Made by a program: the position numbers and the translations under genes | Part shown: one piece after another, positions 1 through 9,894 of the stretch | Position numbering within the stretch: the stretch's first letter is position 1 | Layout: each line of letters opens with the position of its first letter | NCBI RefSeq assembly: GCF_030815855.1 | Contig: NZ_JAUSXG010000001.1 | Coordinates: 3,100,001-3,164,000, forward strand | Length of the DNA stretch: 64,000 bases | Direction: 5' to 3' | Source: Variovorax paradoxus | GTDB lineage: Bacteria; Pseudomonadota; Gammaproteobacteria; Burkholderiales; Burkholderiaceae_C | Notes under the pieces: model-generated | The model's input: only the letters and a program-made list of their open reading frames with translations | What the model was told of the DNA's origin: nothing | Database searches by the model: none

Positions 1-41
1 ATAGGCGGTCATGGCGGCCATGAACTGTGGGGACGGAATCA

Positions 42-3000
42 TCACTCGTTACCTCGCCCACCGCTTCCCGCGCTACCCGGACGCATCGGAATCAAACGCA
101 GGAGCTGATTGCCCGTGGGAACACCGCGGTGGAAAACTTCTCGATTGACTCGATCGAAGAATTTTTTCTGCCCGTCTGTCAGGTTATCGCATGCTCGTTG
201 CATCTGTTTGCTGCTGTCAAAGATACGTTTATCGTCTGGCGTCAGCGGCTTCCAAGTCTCTGAAGACAGGCGTGCCTCTCTGCCAGAACTGTCGCGTAGA
301 TGGAGATGATAGTTCTGGCCAGGACCATGTCGTGCGTGCTCAATGCCGCCAGCCTGGGGCCCGGGATATGCGTTGAAAGCGACACCGTCGCCTCGATAGA
401 TTTCGAGCAAACCTTCAGGGTCCGTGAACATGAGCGGATTCCCACTGACGTACCCAAATCGATTCCACCCCCCACCAAGTCCAATCGGATCCGGCTGACT
501 GTACCTTCCGGTCCTGGCGTCGTAGCTCCTGAAGTAGTTGTAGAACAGCCCCGACTCCTCATCCGCATATTGCCCCGGATAGCGCAGGTTGAACTTCACC
601 TCGGAGACGCTGGTGGTGCCCGGGTTCGGTGTGGTGTCCAAGTTGGCAAATCGGCGCTTCGCAATGGTCGGCTTGTCCTCCCCGAACGCGCTGTAGCTCC
701 ACTGCCAGACGGGTTGCCCATCCGCGTTGCTGAGTTTGCGCGGCGTGTTCAGGTGGTCGCTGTGCACCGCATAGGTGGCGCCGTTGATCACCGCCGCCAC
801 CGGCATCGGCCCGTGGGCCGTCGGCAGGTAGATGTAGCTGGCCTGCCCCGCACTGTTCGCGCCGCCGCTACCGGCCTCCGAGATCAGGGCCCCGTTCTCG
901 TCGTAGACATAGGCGTAGCCCAGCTGCTCGGCCTGGTTGGTCGTCGGGTTCCACAATTTGGTGAAGAACGCGATCAAGCTCTGCATGAAGCCGGGGTCGG
1001 CCTCGTCGCCCTGGCCCGGTGGGTACAGCGGCTCGGTCTTGAACACGCGCTGGCCCAGCGCGTTGTGCGCGTAGCGCGTGGTCGGGCTCACGTCGGTGGC
1101 GCCGGTGGTGGCCGCGGCCAGCCGGCCCTCGGCGTCGTAGGTGTAGCTCCTGAGGCCGTCGCTCACGAGGTCGCCGTTGGCGTTGTAGCCGTAGGTGACG
1201 CTGGTGCTGCTGGCGCCGTTGATGCTCTGGGTGAAGCCGGTGAGGCGATTGCTCGTGGCGCCCACGGTGTAGCTGCGGCTGGTGCTTTGGGTGCCGAGCA
1301 CCCTCGTGCTGCTGGATCGGTTGCCGTTGGCGTCGTAGCCGAAGCCGGCGGTGCTGCCGGTGGCATTGAAGCCGGTGATGCGGCCCACGCTGTTGTAGCC
1401 GACGGTCCAGGTGATGTCGCTGGCGCCGATGGTGCTGTGGGTGGGGTCGGTGTCGCCCGGGGCGTAGAGGGTCTGCGTCAGGCTGGTGATGCGCCCGGCC
1501 GCGTCATAGACGTAGCTGCTGAACTCGGTGGCGGTCATCCGGCCGGCGGTGTCGTAGCTGCGGCTGGCGGCCAGGCTCGGGCTGGCGAAGGCCCAGGTCC
1601 AGGCGGTGGGCTGGCCCAGCGGGTTCCAGGCGATGCCGGTGACGAGGGGATTGCCGTTCAGGCTCAGGCCCGTGAGGCGGCCGGTGGCGTCGTAGCTGTG
1701 GGTGAGCAGCCCGCCATTGTTGGGGTAGCCGATGCTGGCCAGCGTGCCGTTCGCGTTGTAGCCGTAGCTGACCTGCTGCACGCTGCCGTTGGCCAAGGTC
1801 TGCTTCTTCAGGGTCACGCGGCCGAAGCTGTCTCGCGTGTACTCGGTGGTGCCGCTGCGGTCGACGATCTCGGAGAGGTAGCCCTTGCTGTTCGCACTCA
1901 GGTCGTAGCGCAGGGTGGTGGTCTTGCCGTCGGCGAAGACCAGGCCGGTGGGGCGGCCCAGGGCATCGCGGGTGATGGTGGTGGCCTGGCCGAGGGCGTC
2001 GGTGATCTGGCTGGGCAGGCCCAGGGCGTCGTACTGGGTGCTGGCGCCACCGGTGTCGGCGCTGACCTCGGCCGTCGCGTTCCCTTGGGCATCGCGCGCG
2101 TAGGTGGTGGCCACGCCCTTGAAGTCCTTGGCTTCGGTGATGGCGTCCAGGGCGTTGTACTTGAGGGTGGCGGTGGCGTTGGCCGCATCGGTCACGGCCT
2201 TGACGCGGCGCAGGCCGTCCAGGGTGTGCTGAGTGCTCTGGTTCAGCCCATTGGTGGTGCGGATGAGTTCGCCGTTGCCGTCATACCCAAAAGTGTTGGT
2301 CTGATTGGGGCCTTCGGATTGGGCACTGAGCCGGTTGAGATTGTTGATCGTGCGCGCGGCATTCCATGCCACGTTCCCAGCGCCGTCCTTGATCTGCTCG
2401 GCGGTGCGGTTGCCCATGCCGTCCAGGGCGTAGAGCCCGCTCTCGCCGCGGTTGTTGCTCCAGCCGATGAGGCGGTGGGCGGCGTCGTAGGTGTAGGTTA
2501 GGACCAGGCCGGTGGGCAGCGTGATCGTCTCGACGCTGCCGTAGGGCTTGTAGGTGAGCGTGGTGGTCTGGCCGCCGGTGGTCTGGGTCAGGAGGCGGTC
2601 GCGCAGGTCGTAGGTGTAGGTGGTGGCGAGACCATTGGGGGCGGTGGTGCTGACAACTCTGTTCGCCGTGTCGTAGGTGTGGCTGGTGACGTGGCCCAGG
2701 GCGTTGGTGGAAGTGAGGACGTTGCCGCGGAGGTCGTAGGTGTAGCTCGTGACGGCGCCGTTGGGCTCGGTCGCGGTGGCTACGAGCTGCTGGGCGTTGT
2801 AGGTCCACTGCCAGAGCTGGGCCTGGTTGGTCGTGGTGTCGGTGACCGTGCGGGACAGCGTGTTCCCAAGAGTGCCGTAGGTGTAGGCGGTGGTGCGACC
2901 AGCTTCGGTAACGAGAGTGGGCAGCGAGAAGGTCGGATGCCACTGGGTCGTGACGGTCTGCGCTTCGGGAGTGCCGGAAGCGTGGACCACAGTGGTGGGC

Positions 3001-4523
3001 AATCGACGGACAACGTCCCAGGTCGTTTTGGTGACCACCCCATTGAAGTCGGTTTCGCTGGTGATCAGGCCGTTGGCGTCCTGCACGCGCCAACCCATGT
3101 CCGGGTGCCTCGATCCTGATGGAAGCGTGGCATAGCGAACCGCCAAGTTGCCCAAATCGACTTGGTATCGATACTCCCGTGTTGTCCCCAGGGGATCTTT
3201 GACTTGAGCCCCAGCACCCGGGTAACTGACTTCATAGCGTTCGACACCGCCTGCCCGTTCGGTGCTAACGGCCTGGCCTTGGCTGTTATAGGCGAAGGTG
3301 CTCCAGCGGGCACCCGCTTCATCAATGATGCCGGTGAGAGCGTTGGGGTAGATGCTGCTCTCGTAGAGGAAGCCTCGGCTATTGCCGTCGGGATACAGGA
3401 CTGTGGACAGTCGACCCTGGGCGTCGTAGTTGTAGCCGATGACGCGCCCCTCGGGGGTGGTGACGGTGGCCAGCTGGTTGCCGGCGTATGCGAAGACGAG
3501 AGTCCTGCCGAAGCCGTTGCTCACCGTCGCCAGCCGGCCAGTCCCGTCGTATGTGTAGGCGTAACCGAGCCCGCCGCGCTCGGTTCTGGTCTGTAGCTTG
3601 CCGTCGGAGTTGAAGGTGAGAACACTGTCGTCCTCTGTTCGCTTGTAGATCCAAGCACCGCCGACTTCGGTCAGCACGTCGGCCCCGTTGCTGGTGACCC
3701 ATGTATTAGAGAAGCCGGCTTGCTTTGTGAAACTACGGTTATGTCCCTCGGGCATAACGACAGAGGTACTCAGGCCGTCGGACGAGTGAACCAACTGCCA
3801 AGCATGGTTGTGACCCCAACCTGAGCCCAGCTTTGCCGATGTATCAACAGCATCTAGACCCCAACTACTTCGGTAAGTGCGCAAAAACGAGAGAGGGGCT
3901 ACCCCTCCGTCTTGCCAATCATTCTCGGCCTGGTATTTCTCTTTCGTGGCTGGCAAGATCGGATTGCCCGCTGACAAACCATCGGGCGTGCATTGCCCAA
4001 TCGGTTGTTTCGGCTGCGCAGGCCGGCACGCAAATGCAGCGACATCATCTTGCAGGCCCTCCTGACAGACGCAACTGCCCATATACAACGTGCTTTTGCT
4101 CGGGCAATCCTGTCGATAGCCGATGTGCGCATATGAGAAATTCTCTATTCCTAGTTGACCTGCGGGCTCCTTCCAATACAGATCAACGATGCATCCAGTC
4201 TCCCCGTTCAGTCGCGGATTTTTCGCAATCCAAGGATATTGGCTTTGCGGGAGCGGTCCATATTTCGCGTTGTTGTAATTGACGATGTCAACGCAGGCCT
4301 CTAGAGCAGTTGGGAAACCGTCTGGATGAACGGTATGGTCGGCTATATATCTGACTTTCGGCGGAATCCCGGCGTGAGCGGGAGGGCCAAGAGCAGCCAA
4401 TACTAAAAGCGTTCCGCAAAACTTGAAAAATGCGCTTATCCCCTCGGGGCGACGGAATTTCCACCATTCTTTCACCGAGCCGTGCATTGACCGCTCAATC
4501 GGAGCGTGATTTCGCTTATTCAT
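42..4523 (-). CDS. RHS/YD-repeat secreted protein with variable C-terminal tip
   Basis: A 1493-residue RHS-family protein. Residues about 30-52 form a hydrophobic segment ending in PAHA, so a signal peptide with a long basic N-region is likely. A DUF6531-like stretch (AGNPILPATK, FLRTYRSSWG) at about 185-220 is followed by dozens of YD repeats. The usual RHS core ending is present near residue 1360 (HSDHLNTPRKL, YNYFRSYDARTGRYSQPDPIGL, GNPLMFTDPEGL). The roughly 115 residues after this point do not resemble the core and are where polymorphic toxins carry their effector domain; I do not recognise it. The ATG is preceded by a strong AGGGAGGT ribosome site. No secretion partner (VgrG, Tc subunit) is nearby, and an immunity gene would lie beyond the left window edge. 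The 289 bp upstream hold no gene I can support. Family assignment is firm; a toxin role is inferred. Confidence 0.93.
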   Translation of the reverse strand: MNKRNHAPIERSMHGSVKEWWKFRRPEGISAFFKFCGTLLVLAALGPPAHAGIPPKVRYIADHTVHPDGFPTALEACVDIVNYNNAKYGPLPQSQYPWIAKNPRLNGETGCIVDLYWKEPAGQLGIENFSYAHIGYRQDCPSKSTLYMGSCVCQEGLQDDVAAFACRPAQPKQPIGQCTPDGLSAGNPILPATKEKYQAENDWQDGGVAPLSFLRTYRSSWGLDAVDTSAKLGSGWGHNHAWQLVHSSDGLSTSVVMPEGHNRSFTKQAGFSNTWVTSNGADVLTEVGGAWIYKRTEDDSVLTFNSDGKLQTRTERGGLGYAYTYDGTGRLATVSNGFGRTLVFAYAGNQLATVTTPEGRVIGYNYDAQGRLSTVLYPDGNSRGFLYESSIYPNALTGIIDEAGARWSTFAYNSQGQAVSTERAGGVERYEVSYPGAGAQVKDPLGTTREYRYQVDLGNLAVRYATLPSGSRHPDMGWRVQDANGLITSETDFNGVVTKTTWDVVRRLPTTVVHASGTPEAQTVTTQWHPTFSLPTLVTEAGRTTAYTYGTLGNTLSRTVTDTTTNQAQLWQWTYNAQQLVATATEPNGAVTSYTYDLRGNVLTSTNALGHVTSHTYDTANRVVSTTAPNGLATTYTYDLRDRLLTQTTGGQTTTLTYKPYGSVETITLPTGLVLTYTYDAAHRLIGWSNNRGESGLYALDGMGNRTAEQIKDGAGNVAWNAARTINNLNRLSAQSEGPNQTNTFGYDGNGELIRTTNGLNQSTQHTLDGLRRVKAVTDAANATATLKYNALDAITEAKDFKGVATTYARDAQGNATAEVSADTGGASTQYDALGLPSQITDALGQATTITRDALGRPTGLVFADGKTTTLRYDLSANSKGYLSEIVDRSGTTEYTRDSFGRVTLKKQTLANGSVQQVSYGYNANGTLASIGYPNNGGLLTHSYDATGRLTGLSLNGNPLVTGIAWNPLGQPTAWTWAFASPSLAASRSYDTAGRMTATEFSSYVYDAAGRITSLTQTLYAPGDTDPTHSTIGASDITWTVGYNSVGRITGFNATGSTAGFGYDANGNRSSSTRVLGTQSTSRSYTVGATSNRLTGFTQSINGASSTSVTYGYNANGDLVSDGLRSYTYDAEGRLAAATTGATDVSPTTRYAHNALGQRVFKTEPLYPPGQGDEADPGFMQSLIAFFTKLWNPTTNQAEQLGYAYVYDENGALISEAGSGGANSAGQASYIYLPTAHGPMPVAAVINGATYAVHSDHLNTPRKLSNADGQPVWQWSYSAFGEDKPTIAKRRFANLDTTPNPGTTSVSEVKFNLRYPGQYADEESGLFYNYFRSYDARTGRYSQPDPIGLGGGWNRFGYVSGNPLMFTDPEGLLEIYRGDGVAFNAYPGPQAGGIEHARHGPGQNYHLHLRDSSGREARLSSETWKPLTPDDKRIFDSSKQMQRACDNLTDGQKKFFDRVNREVFHRGVPTGNQLLRLIPMRPGSAGSGGRGNE

Positions 4524-4812
4524 GCGACCTCCCTGGAGTTTTCTCGTCTACGTGAGCATTGCCAATTGACTGTTGTCGTGGCGCTCAATCGCTGAACGGT
4601 CAACCGCCCCCTCAGGCGACACGCGCATGGCGCTACCGTACAACTTGTTTCAAGATAGCCGAAGGCCTGCTGTCAGACAACAACAATTCAAAGCCGCTGA
4701 TGCCTTACTGGTCGGAATGAATATGAAAGTTCGCGAGCGCTGTTGTCGCGCTACGACGGTCCAGCCGCCCGCGTTTCTGAACTGCGATTAACTGATTCGA
4801 TGAACCAGGTGC

Positions 4813-7800
4813 TCAGCCCTTGAACGCAGCCCAAGGCATCCGACAAAACGCCTCGTCAAGCGCAACGACATTGCTATCAACCACCAACCGCTCCCCGGTA
4901 AGCACGTTCTCCAGCCCCGCACTCCCGAACCCCTCAGGCACCACCACCCTCGTCCCCCGCCAAGCATCCGCCTCAGGAAGCACCGGCGCGACACCACCCA
5001 CCCCCGCGCGCGCAATGCCAGCAAACAACCGCCCCGCCATCACCACCAGCGTCCGCCCTTCGTGCCTCCGCGCAAACGCCACCACATGCCGCGCCAGCGG
5101 CCCCTCGACCTTCAGCCCTTCAAAGCTGCCGTCCCCAAAAAGCTCCTCATGCTCGCGCCGCATCGACAGCAGCCGCCAGATGAACCAGAGCTTCGCGCTG
5201 CCATCGTGCGGCGCCTCGGCGAGCGACTGCAGCCGCACGGCTAGATCAGCGTCACCGGCCATCGCGCGGAGTTCCTCAAGCCGTTTCACGCGCAGGTCGT
5301 AATCCACCCGCCGCCGGTTGTCGGGGTCGACCAGGCTCAGGTCGACGAGCTCGCTGCCCTGGTAAAGGTCGGGCACGCCGGGCGAGGTGTACTTCAGCAG
5401 CGTCAGCGTCAGGCCGTTCCACGCACCGAACCACGAGAGGCGATCGGCCAGGCGCTGGATGTCGGCAAGGCACCCGTCCGCCGAACGGTCCGAGAGAATT
5501 CCTTGCACCAGAGCTTCGAGCGCGGCTTCGTACTGCGGGTCGGGCTGGGTCCAGCGCGTGCGGAGCTTGGCTTCGCGCGCGGCCTTCTGCATGTACTGCA
5601 GTACGCGCTGCTGGTACGCCGGAACGGCGGCGGCATCGAGTCCGCCGAATGGCAAGGTGCCCAGCAGCGTTTGATAAAGCAGGTACTCGTCGGCGCGCGA
5701 AGGCGCGGCCGCTGGTTGCCCGCGGCGGCAGAGCCCATGCCAGCGCGCCAGCGACTCCCGCCACTCGCCGGGCATTTCGGAAAGCACGCCGATGCGGTTG
5801 CGGACCTCTTCGGAGCGCTTGTTGTCGTGCGTCGAGGTCGCGAGCATGGTGTGGGGCCAGTGCCGCGCGCGGTCGGCGCTGAGCGCATGGAATTCGTCGA
5901 CGTCGAAACCGAACTGGTCGGGCTCGCCGCCCACCTCGTTGAGCGAGCTGAGCGGAAAGTAGCGATAGAACGCGGTGTCTTCGACGCCCTTGGCCGCAAC
6001 GGGCGCGCTGAATTGCTGAAAGCGCACGGCGAACCGGCGCACGCGCTCGGCCATTTCAGCGGGCGCATGCTCGGCGGCCTCGCCGCGCAGCGAGCGGCGC
6101 ACAAAAGCGAAGATGGAGCGGTCGGCTTCCAGGCTCTGGCGTTCGGCGGCCTCGGTGGCGGCGTCGATGAAATGCGCGTCTTGCACCGAGGGTGCGTCGA
6201 CGATGTAGGTGCGGTACACGGGCATGCACGCAGCCACGTCGGCCAGCGCGCGGCGCAGTGCGTTCAGCGTGTAGTCGCGCGTGCTGCGGTCGGCGCGCGC
6301 AATTCTCAGCAGCTCGGTAGAGAGCACGTTCAGTTCCGACGCGAGCGCGCTGCGCATGACCTCGTGCTTGCCCGAACGGGCGACCGCGTCGAAGTCTTGC
6401 GTCTCGCCTGTGAAGTCGTGCCAGGTTTGCCGCAATGCCTCGGCCGCGGCGGTGTTCAACAGCACGCCGTTGGCCACGTTCGCAAAGCGGTAGCCGGTGG
6501 TGCCGTGCACGTGCCATTCAACGGGCACTTCTTCTTCCGAGGCGGCGATCTTCTCGGCGACGACGTACAGCGGGCGCGGCGGCCTGCCGTCCGGGCCGGC
6601 GGCCGGCAGCACGCCCCCCGCGCGGCGCGCATAGCCTTCCTGCAGTTGGCGGAAGTAGCGTGCGGGGTCATACAGACCGTCGGGGTGGTCGATGCGAAGG
6701 CCGTCCACAGCGCCGGCCGCGGCAAGGTCGAGCGCGAAGGACTGCGTGGCTTCGAACACCTCGCCCCGCTCCATGCGCACCGCCGCGAGGTCGTTGATGT
6801 CGAAGAAGCGGCGGTAGTTGATTTCGTCGGCCGCCACGCGCCAGTAGGCGAGCCGGTAAGCCTGTACCTCGATGAGGCGGTGCAGCGCGTCGCGCGCCGG
6901 GTCCGAGGCGAGGTTGAGCTCGGCCACGGCGGCAAGCACGGCGCGCGCCACTGCCGGGTGCGCCTGCACCAGCTGCGCCAGGCGGGCCTTGAACAATTCC
7001 TTGTCGCGCACGCGCTCGGCGCGACCCGACGGCGCCTGCGCATGCCGGCCCGGCAGGTGCCCGAAGGCGGTCGAAAGACTGGCGAGTTCGGCCGCGAGCG
7101 CCGGGTCTTTCAGGTGCGGCAGCGCACGCGCCAGCACCACCGGATAGCTCTCGGGCGCGAGCGGAAACCGGTGGTCGAAGTAGCGCAGTGCGAAGCTGCC
7201 CTCTGCCGCTTCGAAGTGCAGCACCAGTTCGCCGCTAGCAAGCACTTCGCCGTAGTGGCCGCCGAGCACCGGCAGCAGCACCTTGCCGGTCAGCTCTTCG
7301 TTGAGCGGTTGCCAGTCGATGTCGAAATACTGCGCGAAGAGCGAGGCGGGGCCGTTCTCCAGCACATCCATCCACCATGCGTTGTCGGCGCCGAGCACGC
7401 CCATATGGTTGGGCACCATGTCGAGCAGTTGGCCGAGCCCGTTGGCCTGCAGCGCCGCAACGAAGCGCGCAAAGCCCTCGGCGCCGCCGAGCTCGGGGTT
7501 GATCTCGGCGTGCGCCACCACGTCGTAGCCGTGCGTGCTGCCCGCGCGCGCGCGCTGGATCGGCGAGCAATACACGTGGCTCACGCCGAGCTGCGCCAAA
7601 TACGGCAGCACGCGAATCGCATCGTCGAAGCCGAAGCCCTTGTGGAACTGCAGGCGGTAGGTGGCCCGCGGCACGCGCGCCTGCAGCAGCGGCGGGGGCT
7701 CCGACCCCACGCTGCGGCGCGGCCGTATCGAACGCAGGTGCCCGGCCAGGCCTTGCATGGCATCGCTCGCGGCCAGCGCCTCCACCGACGACGCCAGCTT

Positions 7801-9894
7801 GCGCCGCCAGTTGGGATGCGTGTCGATGGTGCCCGGCATGTTGGCCTGCTCCACCTCGCCGGCCACGTCTTCGAGCTGGAACATCATCAACGCCGACGGT
7901 GCCGTGGCAAGGAATGCATGAATCGCCTGCATGGCCCGCGGCGAAGGCGTTGCAAGCGCCAGGGCCTGCGCGGCTTCGTCGTCCGAGAGCAGGCCGGCCT
8001 CGCGCACCGCCAGCATCAGTTGAATGCGCTCCTGCGCACGGCTCAGCAGCTGAGTGTCGAACAGCCGCGGGTCGGGGAAAAGGCCCAGTGCCAGCCGCAG
8101 CCGGAGGTCGTGGCCCGACCACCAGCCCGCGAGCGTGGCGAGATCGTGCGTGCTGATGGCCACCAGGGCCGCGGGCGGATACGACGCGGGCGGCGTGAAC
8201 CCGCCGCCCTGCTGCTTCTCGAAGTAGAGCAGCCGGTAAGACAACACGTCGGCACGCGCGAGCGCGTCGCGCATCGCGTCTTCCACGGTACCCAGGTCTT
8301 CGCCCACGACCATGCAGCGATGGCGATGGCTTTCGACCGCGACGATGGCCAGCATCTCGTCGACCGCGTAGCGAACATAGGCCCCGTCGTGCGCGGTGCG
8401 GCCCGGCGGAATCCAGAACAGGCGCATCAGCCCCATCACATGGTCGATGCGCAATGCGCCCGCATGGCGCATGTTCTCGCGCAGCATCTGCACGAAGGGC
8501 TGGTAGTGATGAGTGCGCAGGCGGTCCGGGCGCAGCGGCGGCAATCCCCAGTTCTGCCCGGCCGGGTTGAACTCGTCCGGCGGCGCGCCGATGCTCGCGC
8601 CGACCGCGAAGCAATGCTGCGCGCCCCAGGCGTCGGAGCCGCCGCGGTCCACCGAGACGGCCAAGTCCAGGTAGAGCCCGATGCCCATGCCGAGCGCCTC
8701 GCAACGCTGGCCGGCGCGCGCAAGCTGGCGTTCGGCGATCCACTGCAGGTACTGGTGGTACTGCAGGCGATCCGCATGCTGCGCCGCAAAGGCTTGCACT
8801 TCGGGCGAGTCGATCTGCCGGTAAGCCTCCGGCCAGGCGAGCCAGCCCCAGCATTGCGGATCCGCTGCGGCGAAGTGGGCCTGCAGCGCCTCGAACAACG
8901 CATGCCGGCGAAGCGGTTCGCCCTGCTCCTCGACAAAGGCCAGGAAGGCTTTGCCCTGTTTGTCCGGTGCGCTGGTCGATGAAAGATGGTGCGTCCTGAA
9001 GTGTTCGAAGAGCAGTTCGAGCACTTCAAACTTGGCGGCGGCCACGCCGGCATGGTCGACCAGCGGTGCCTCGCGCAGGGCCGCCAGCCTCGACTGGAAC
9101 CCGGACGATTCCACGCGGCGGCGTGCGGCTTCGCAAGCGCCGAAGTCCGCGACCGCCTCGACATCGATGTACAGCACGTTGAGCCGCTGCCGCGACGACG
9201 GGCTGTAGGGGCTGGCGCGTTGCGGGTCGGTCGGGAACAGCGCGTGCAGCGGGTTCAGGCCGATCACGTCGGCGCCCTGCCCGGCCATGCAGTCGATCAG
9301 CGTGTCGAGGTCGCCGAAGTCGCCGATGCCCCAGTTGCGCGGTGAGCGCAGCGCGTACAGCTGCACGGCCGCCCCCCAGACGCGCCCGCCGTCGCGCACG
9401 GCGGGCGGCCGGTAGCAGCGGCCGGGCGAAGCGATGACCATGGTCTCGCCTTCGAGGCCATCGATCCGCAGCCAGTGATAGCCGGGCGCGAGCGGCGCCT
9501 CCAAGTGCAGGGTGCAGCCGCCATCGGGCTGCGTCTGCGCATCGGCCTCGCCGTGGCGCAGGCGCCCTTCCTCATCGCAAAGCTGCCAGCGGAGCCTGGC
9601 CGCGAATTGGCCTTGCGGCAGCTGCACGGCCCAGTGCGGCGCGTGCGGTGCAACCACCTGCACCGGTGGCATGGCCGCTACGGCGATCGGCTCGGCCGCA
9701 TCGCCCCTTGCGGCACCCGCTTGCACACCGAACTCGGCCAGCAATGCGGCAAGGTTTTCGGGCGTGGCCTGGCGCTGCTTTCCAAAGGCGTCGAAATAGG
9801 TGGCGGAGATGCCGTAGTGCCTGCACAGGCGTTCCAGCACATCGCTCGGCCGCTGACTCGAATCATCCACCAGCCATGTCCTCCAGCGTCGCAT
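4813..9894 (-). CDS. malQ-treY: 4-alpha-glucanotransferase / malto-oligosyltrehalose synthase fusion
   Basis: A 1693-residue fusion of two cytosolic glucan enzymes. Residues about 1-720 are a GH77 amylomaltase (MalQ): NWGIGDFGDL, the nucleophile motif LRIDHVMGLMRL near 480, GEDLG near 530 and STHDLATLAGWW near 580. Residues about 740-1693 are GH13 malto-oligosyltrehalose synthase (TreY): ATYRLQFHKGFGF, DMVPNHMG, DGLRIDHPDGL near 1066, VVAEKI near 1115 and STHDNKRSE near 1355. MalQ disproportionates maltodextrins and TreY turns the reducing-end glucose into a trehalosyl unit for TreZ. Both active sites look intact, and the joint is in frame with no separate start or stop. It is last in the operon and overlaps the end of treZ. 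An in-frame GTG at 9870, eight bases before the treZ stop, is an alternative start that would suit translational coupling. Confidence 0.95.
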   Translation of the reverse strand: MRRWRTWLVDDSSQRPSDVLERLCRHYGISATYFDAFGKQRQATPENLAALLAEFGVQAGAARGDAAEPIAVAAMPPVQVVAPHAPHWAVQLPQGQFAARLRWQLCDEEGRLRHGEADAQTQPDGGCTLHLEAPLAPGYHWLRIDGLEGETMVIASPGRCYRPPAVRDGGRVWGAAVQLYALRSPRNWGIGDFGDLDTLIDCMAGQGADVIGLNPLHALFPTDPQRASPYSPSSRQRLNVLYIDVEAVADFGACEAARRRVESSGFQSRLAALREAPLVDHAGVAAAKFEVLELLFEHFRTHHLSSTSAPDKQGKAFLAFVEEQGEPLRRHALFEALQAHFAAADPQCWGWLAWPEAYRQIDSPEVQAFAAQHADRLQYHQYLQWIAERQLARAGQRCEALGMGIGLYLDLAVSVDRGGSDAWGAQHCFAVGASIGAPPDEFNPAGQNWGLPPLRPDRLRTHHYQPFVQMLRENMRHAGALRIDHVMGLMRLFWIPPGRTAHDGAYVRYAVDEMLAIVAVESHRHRCMVVGEDLGTVEDAMRDALARADVLSYRLLYFEKQQGGGFTPPASYPPAALVAISTHDLATLAGWWSGHDLRLRLALGLFPDPRLFDTQLLSRAQERIQLMLAVREAGLLSDDEAAQALALATPSPRAMQAIHAFLATAPSALMMFQLEDVAGEVEQANMPGTIDTHPNWRRKLASSVEALAASDAMQGLAGHLRSIRPRRSVGSEPPPLLQARVPRATYRLQFHKGFGFDDAIRVLPYLAQLGVSHVYCSPIQRARAGSTHGYDVVAHAEINPELGGAEGFARFVAALQANGLGQLLDMVPNHMGVLGADNAWWMDVLENGPASLFAQYFDIDWQPLNEELTGKVLLPVLGGHYGEVLASGELVLHFEAAEGSFALRYFDHRFPLAPESYPVVLARALPHLKDPALAAELASLSTAFGHLPGRHAQAPSGRAERVRDKELFKARLAQLVQAHPAVARAVLAAVAELNLASDPARDALHRLIEVQAYRLAYWRVAADEINYRRFFDINDLAAVRMERGEVFEATQSFALDLAAAGAVDGLRIDHPDGLYDPARYFRQLQEGYARRAGGVLPAAGPDGRPPRPLYVVAEKIAASEEEVPVEWHVHGTTGYRFANVANGVLLNTAAAEALRQTWHDFTGETQDFDAVARSGKHEVMRSALASELNVLSTELLRIARADRSTRDYTLNALRRALADVAACMPVYRTYIVDAPSVQDAHFIDAATEAAERQSLEADRSIFAFVRRSLRGEAAEHAPAEMAERVRRFAVRFQQFSAPVAAKGVEDTAFYRYFPLSSLNEVGGEPDQFGFDVDEFHALSADRARHWPHTMLATSTHDNKRSEEVRNRIGVLSEMPGEWRESLARWHGLCRRGQPAAAPSRADEYLLYQTLLGTLPFGGLDAAAVPAYQQRVLQYMQKAAREAKLRTRWTQPDPQYEAALEALVQGILSDRSADGCLADIQRLADRLSWFGAWNGLTLTLLKYTSPGVPDLYQGSELVDLSLVDPDNRRRVDYDLRVKRLEELRAMAGDADLAVRLQSLAEAPHDGSAKLWFIWRLLSMRREHEELFGDGSFEGLKVEGPLARHVVAFARRHEGRTLVVMAGRLFAGIARAGVGGVAPVLPEADAWRGTRVVVPEGFGSAGLENVLTGERLVVDSNVVALDEAFCRMPWAAFKG

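Noticed and set aside
300..2501. Long plus-strand open frame (733 residues) opposite the RHS gene
   Set aside because: Val/Gly/Ala-rich shadow of the YD repeats on the other strand; no family motif or ribosome site.
5503..8982. 1159-residue plus-strand open frame opposite malQ-treY
   Set aside because: Antisense frame kept open by high-GC codon use; composition Arg/Gln/Val/Ala-rich with no motifs, while the minus strand has intact GH77 and GH13 active sites.
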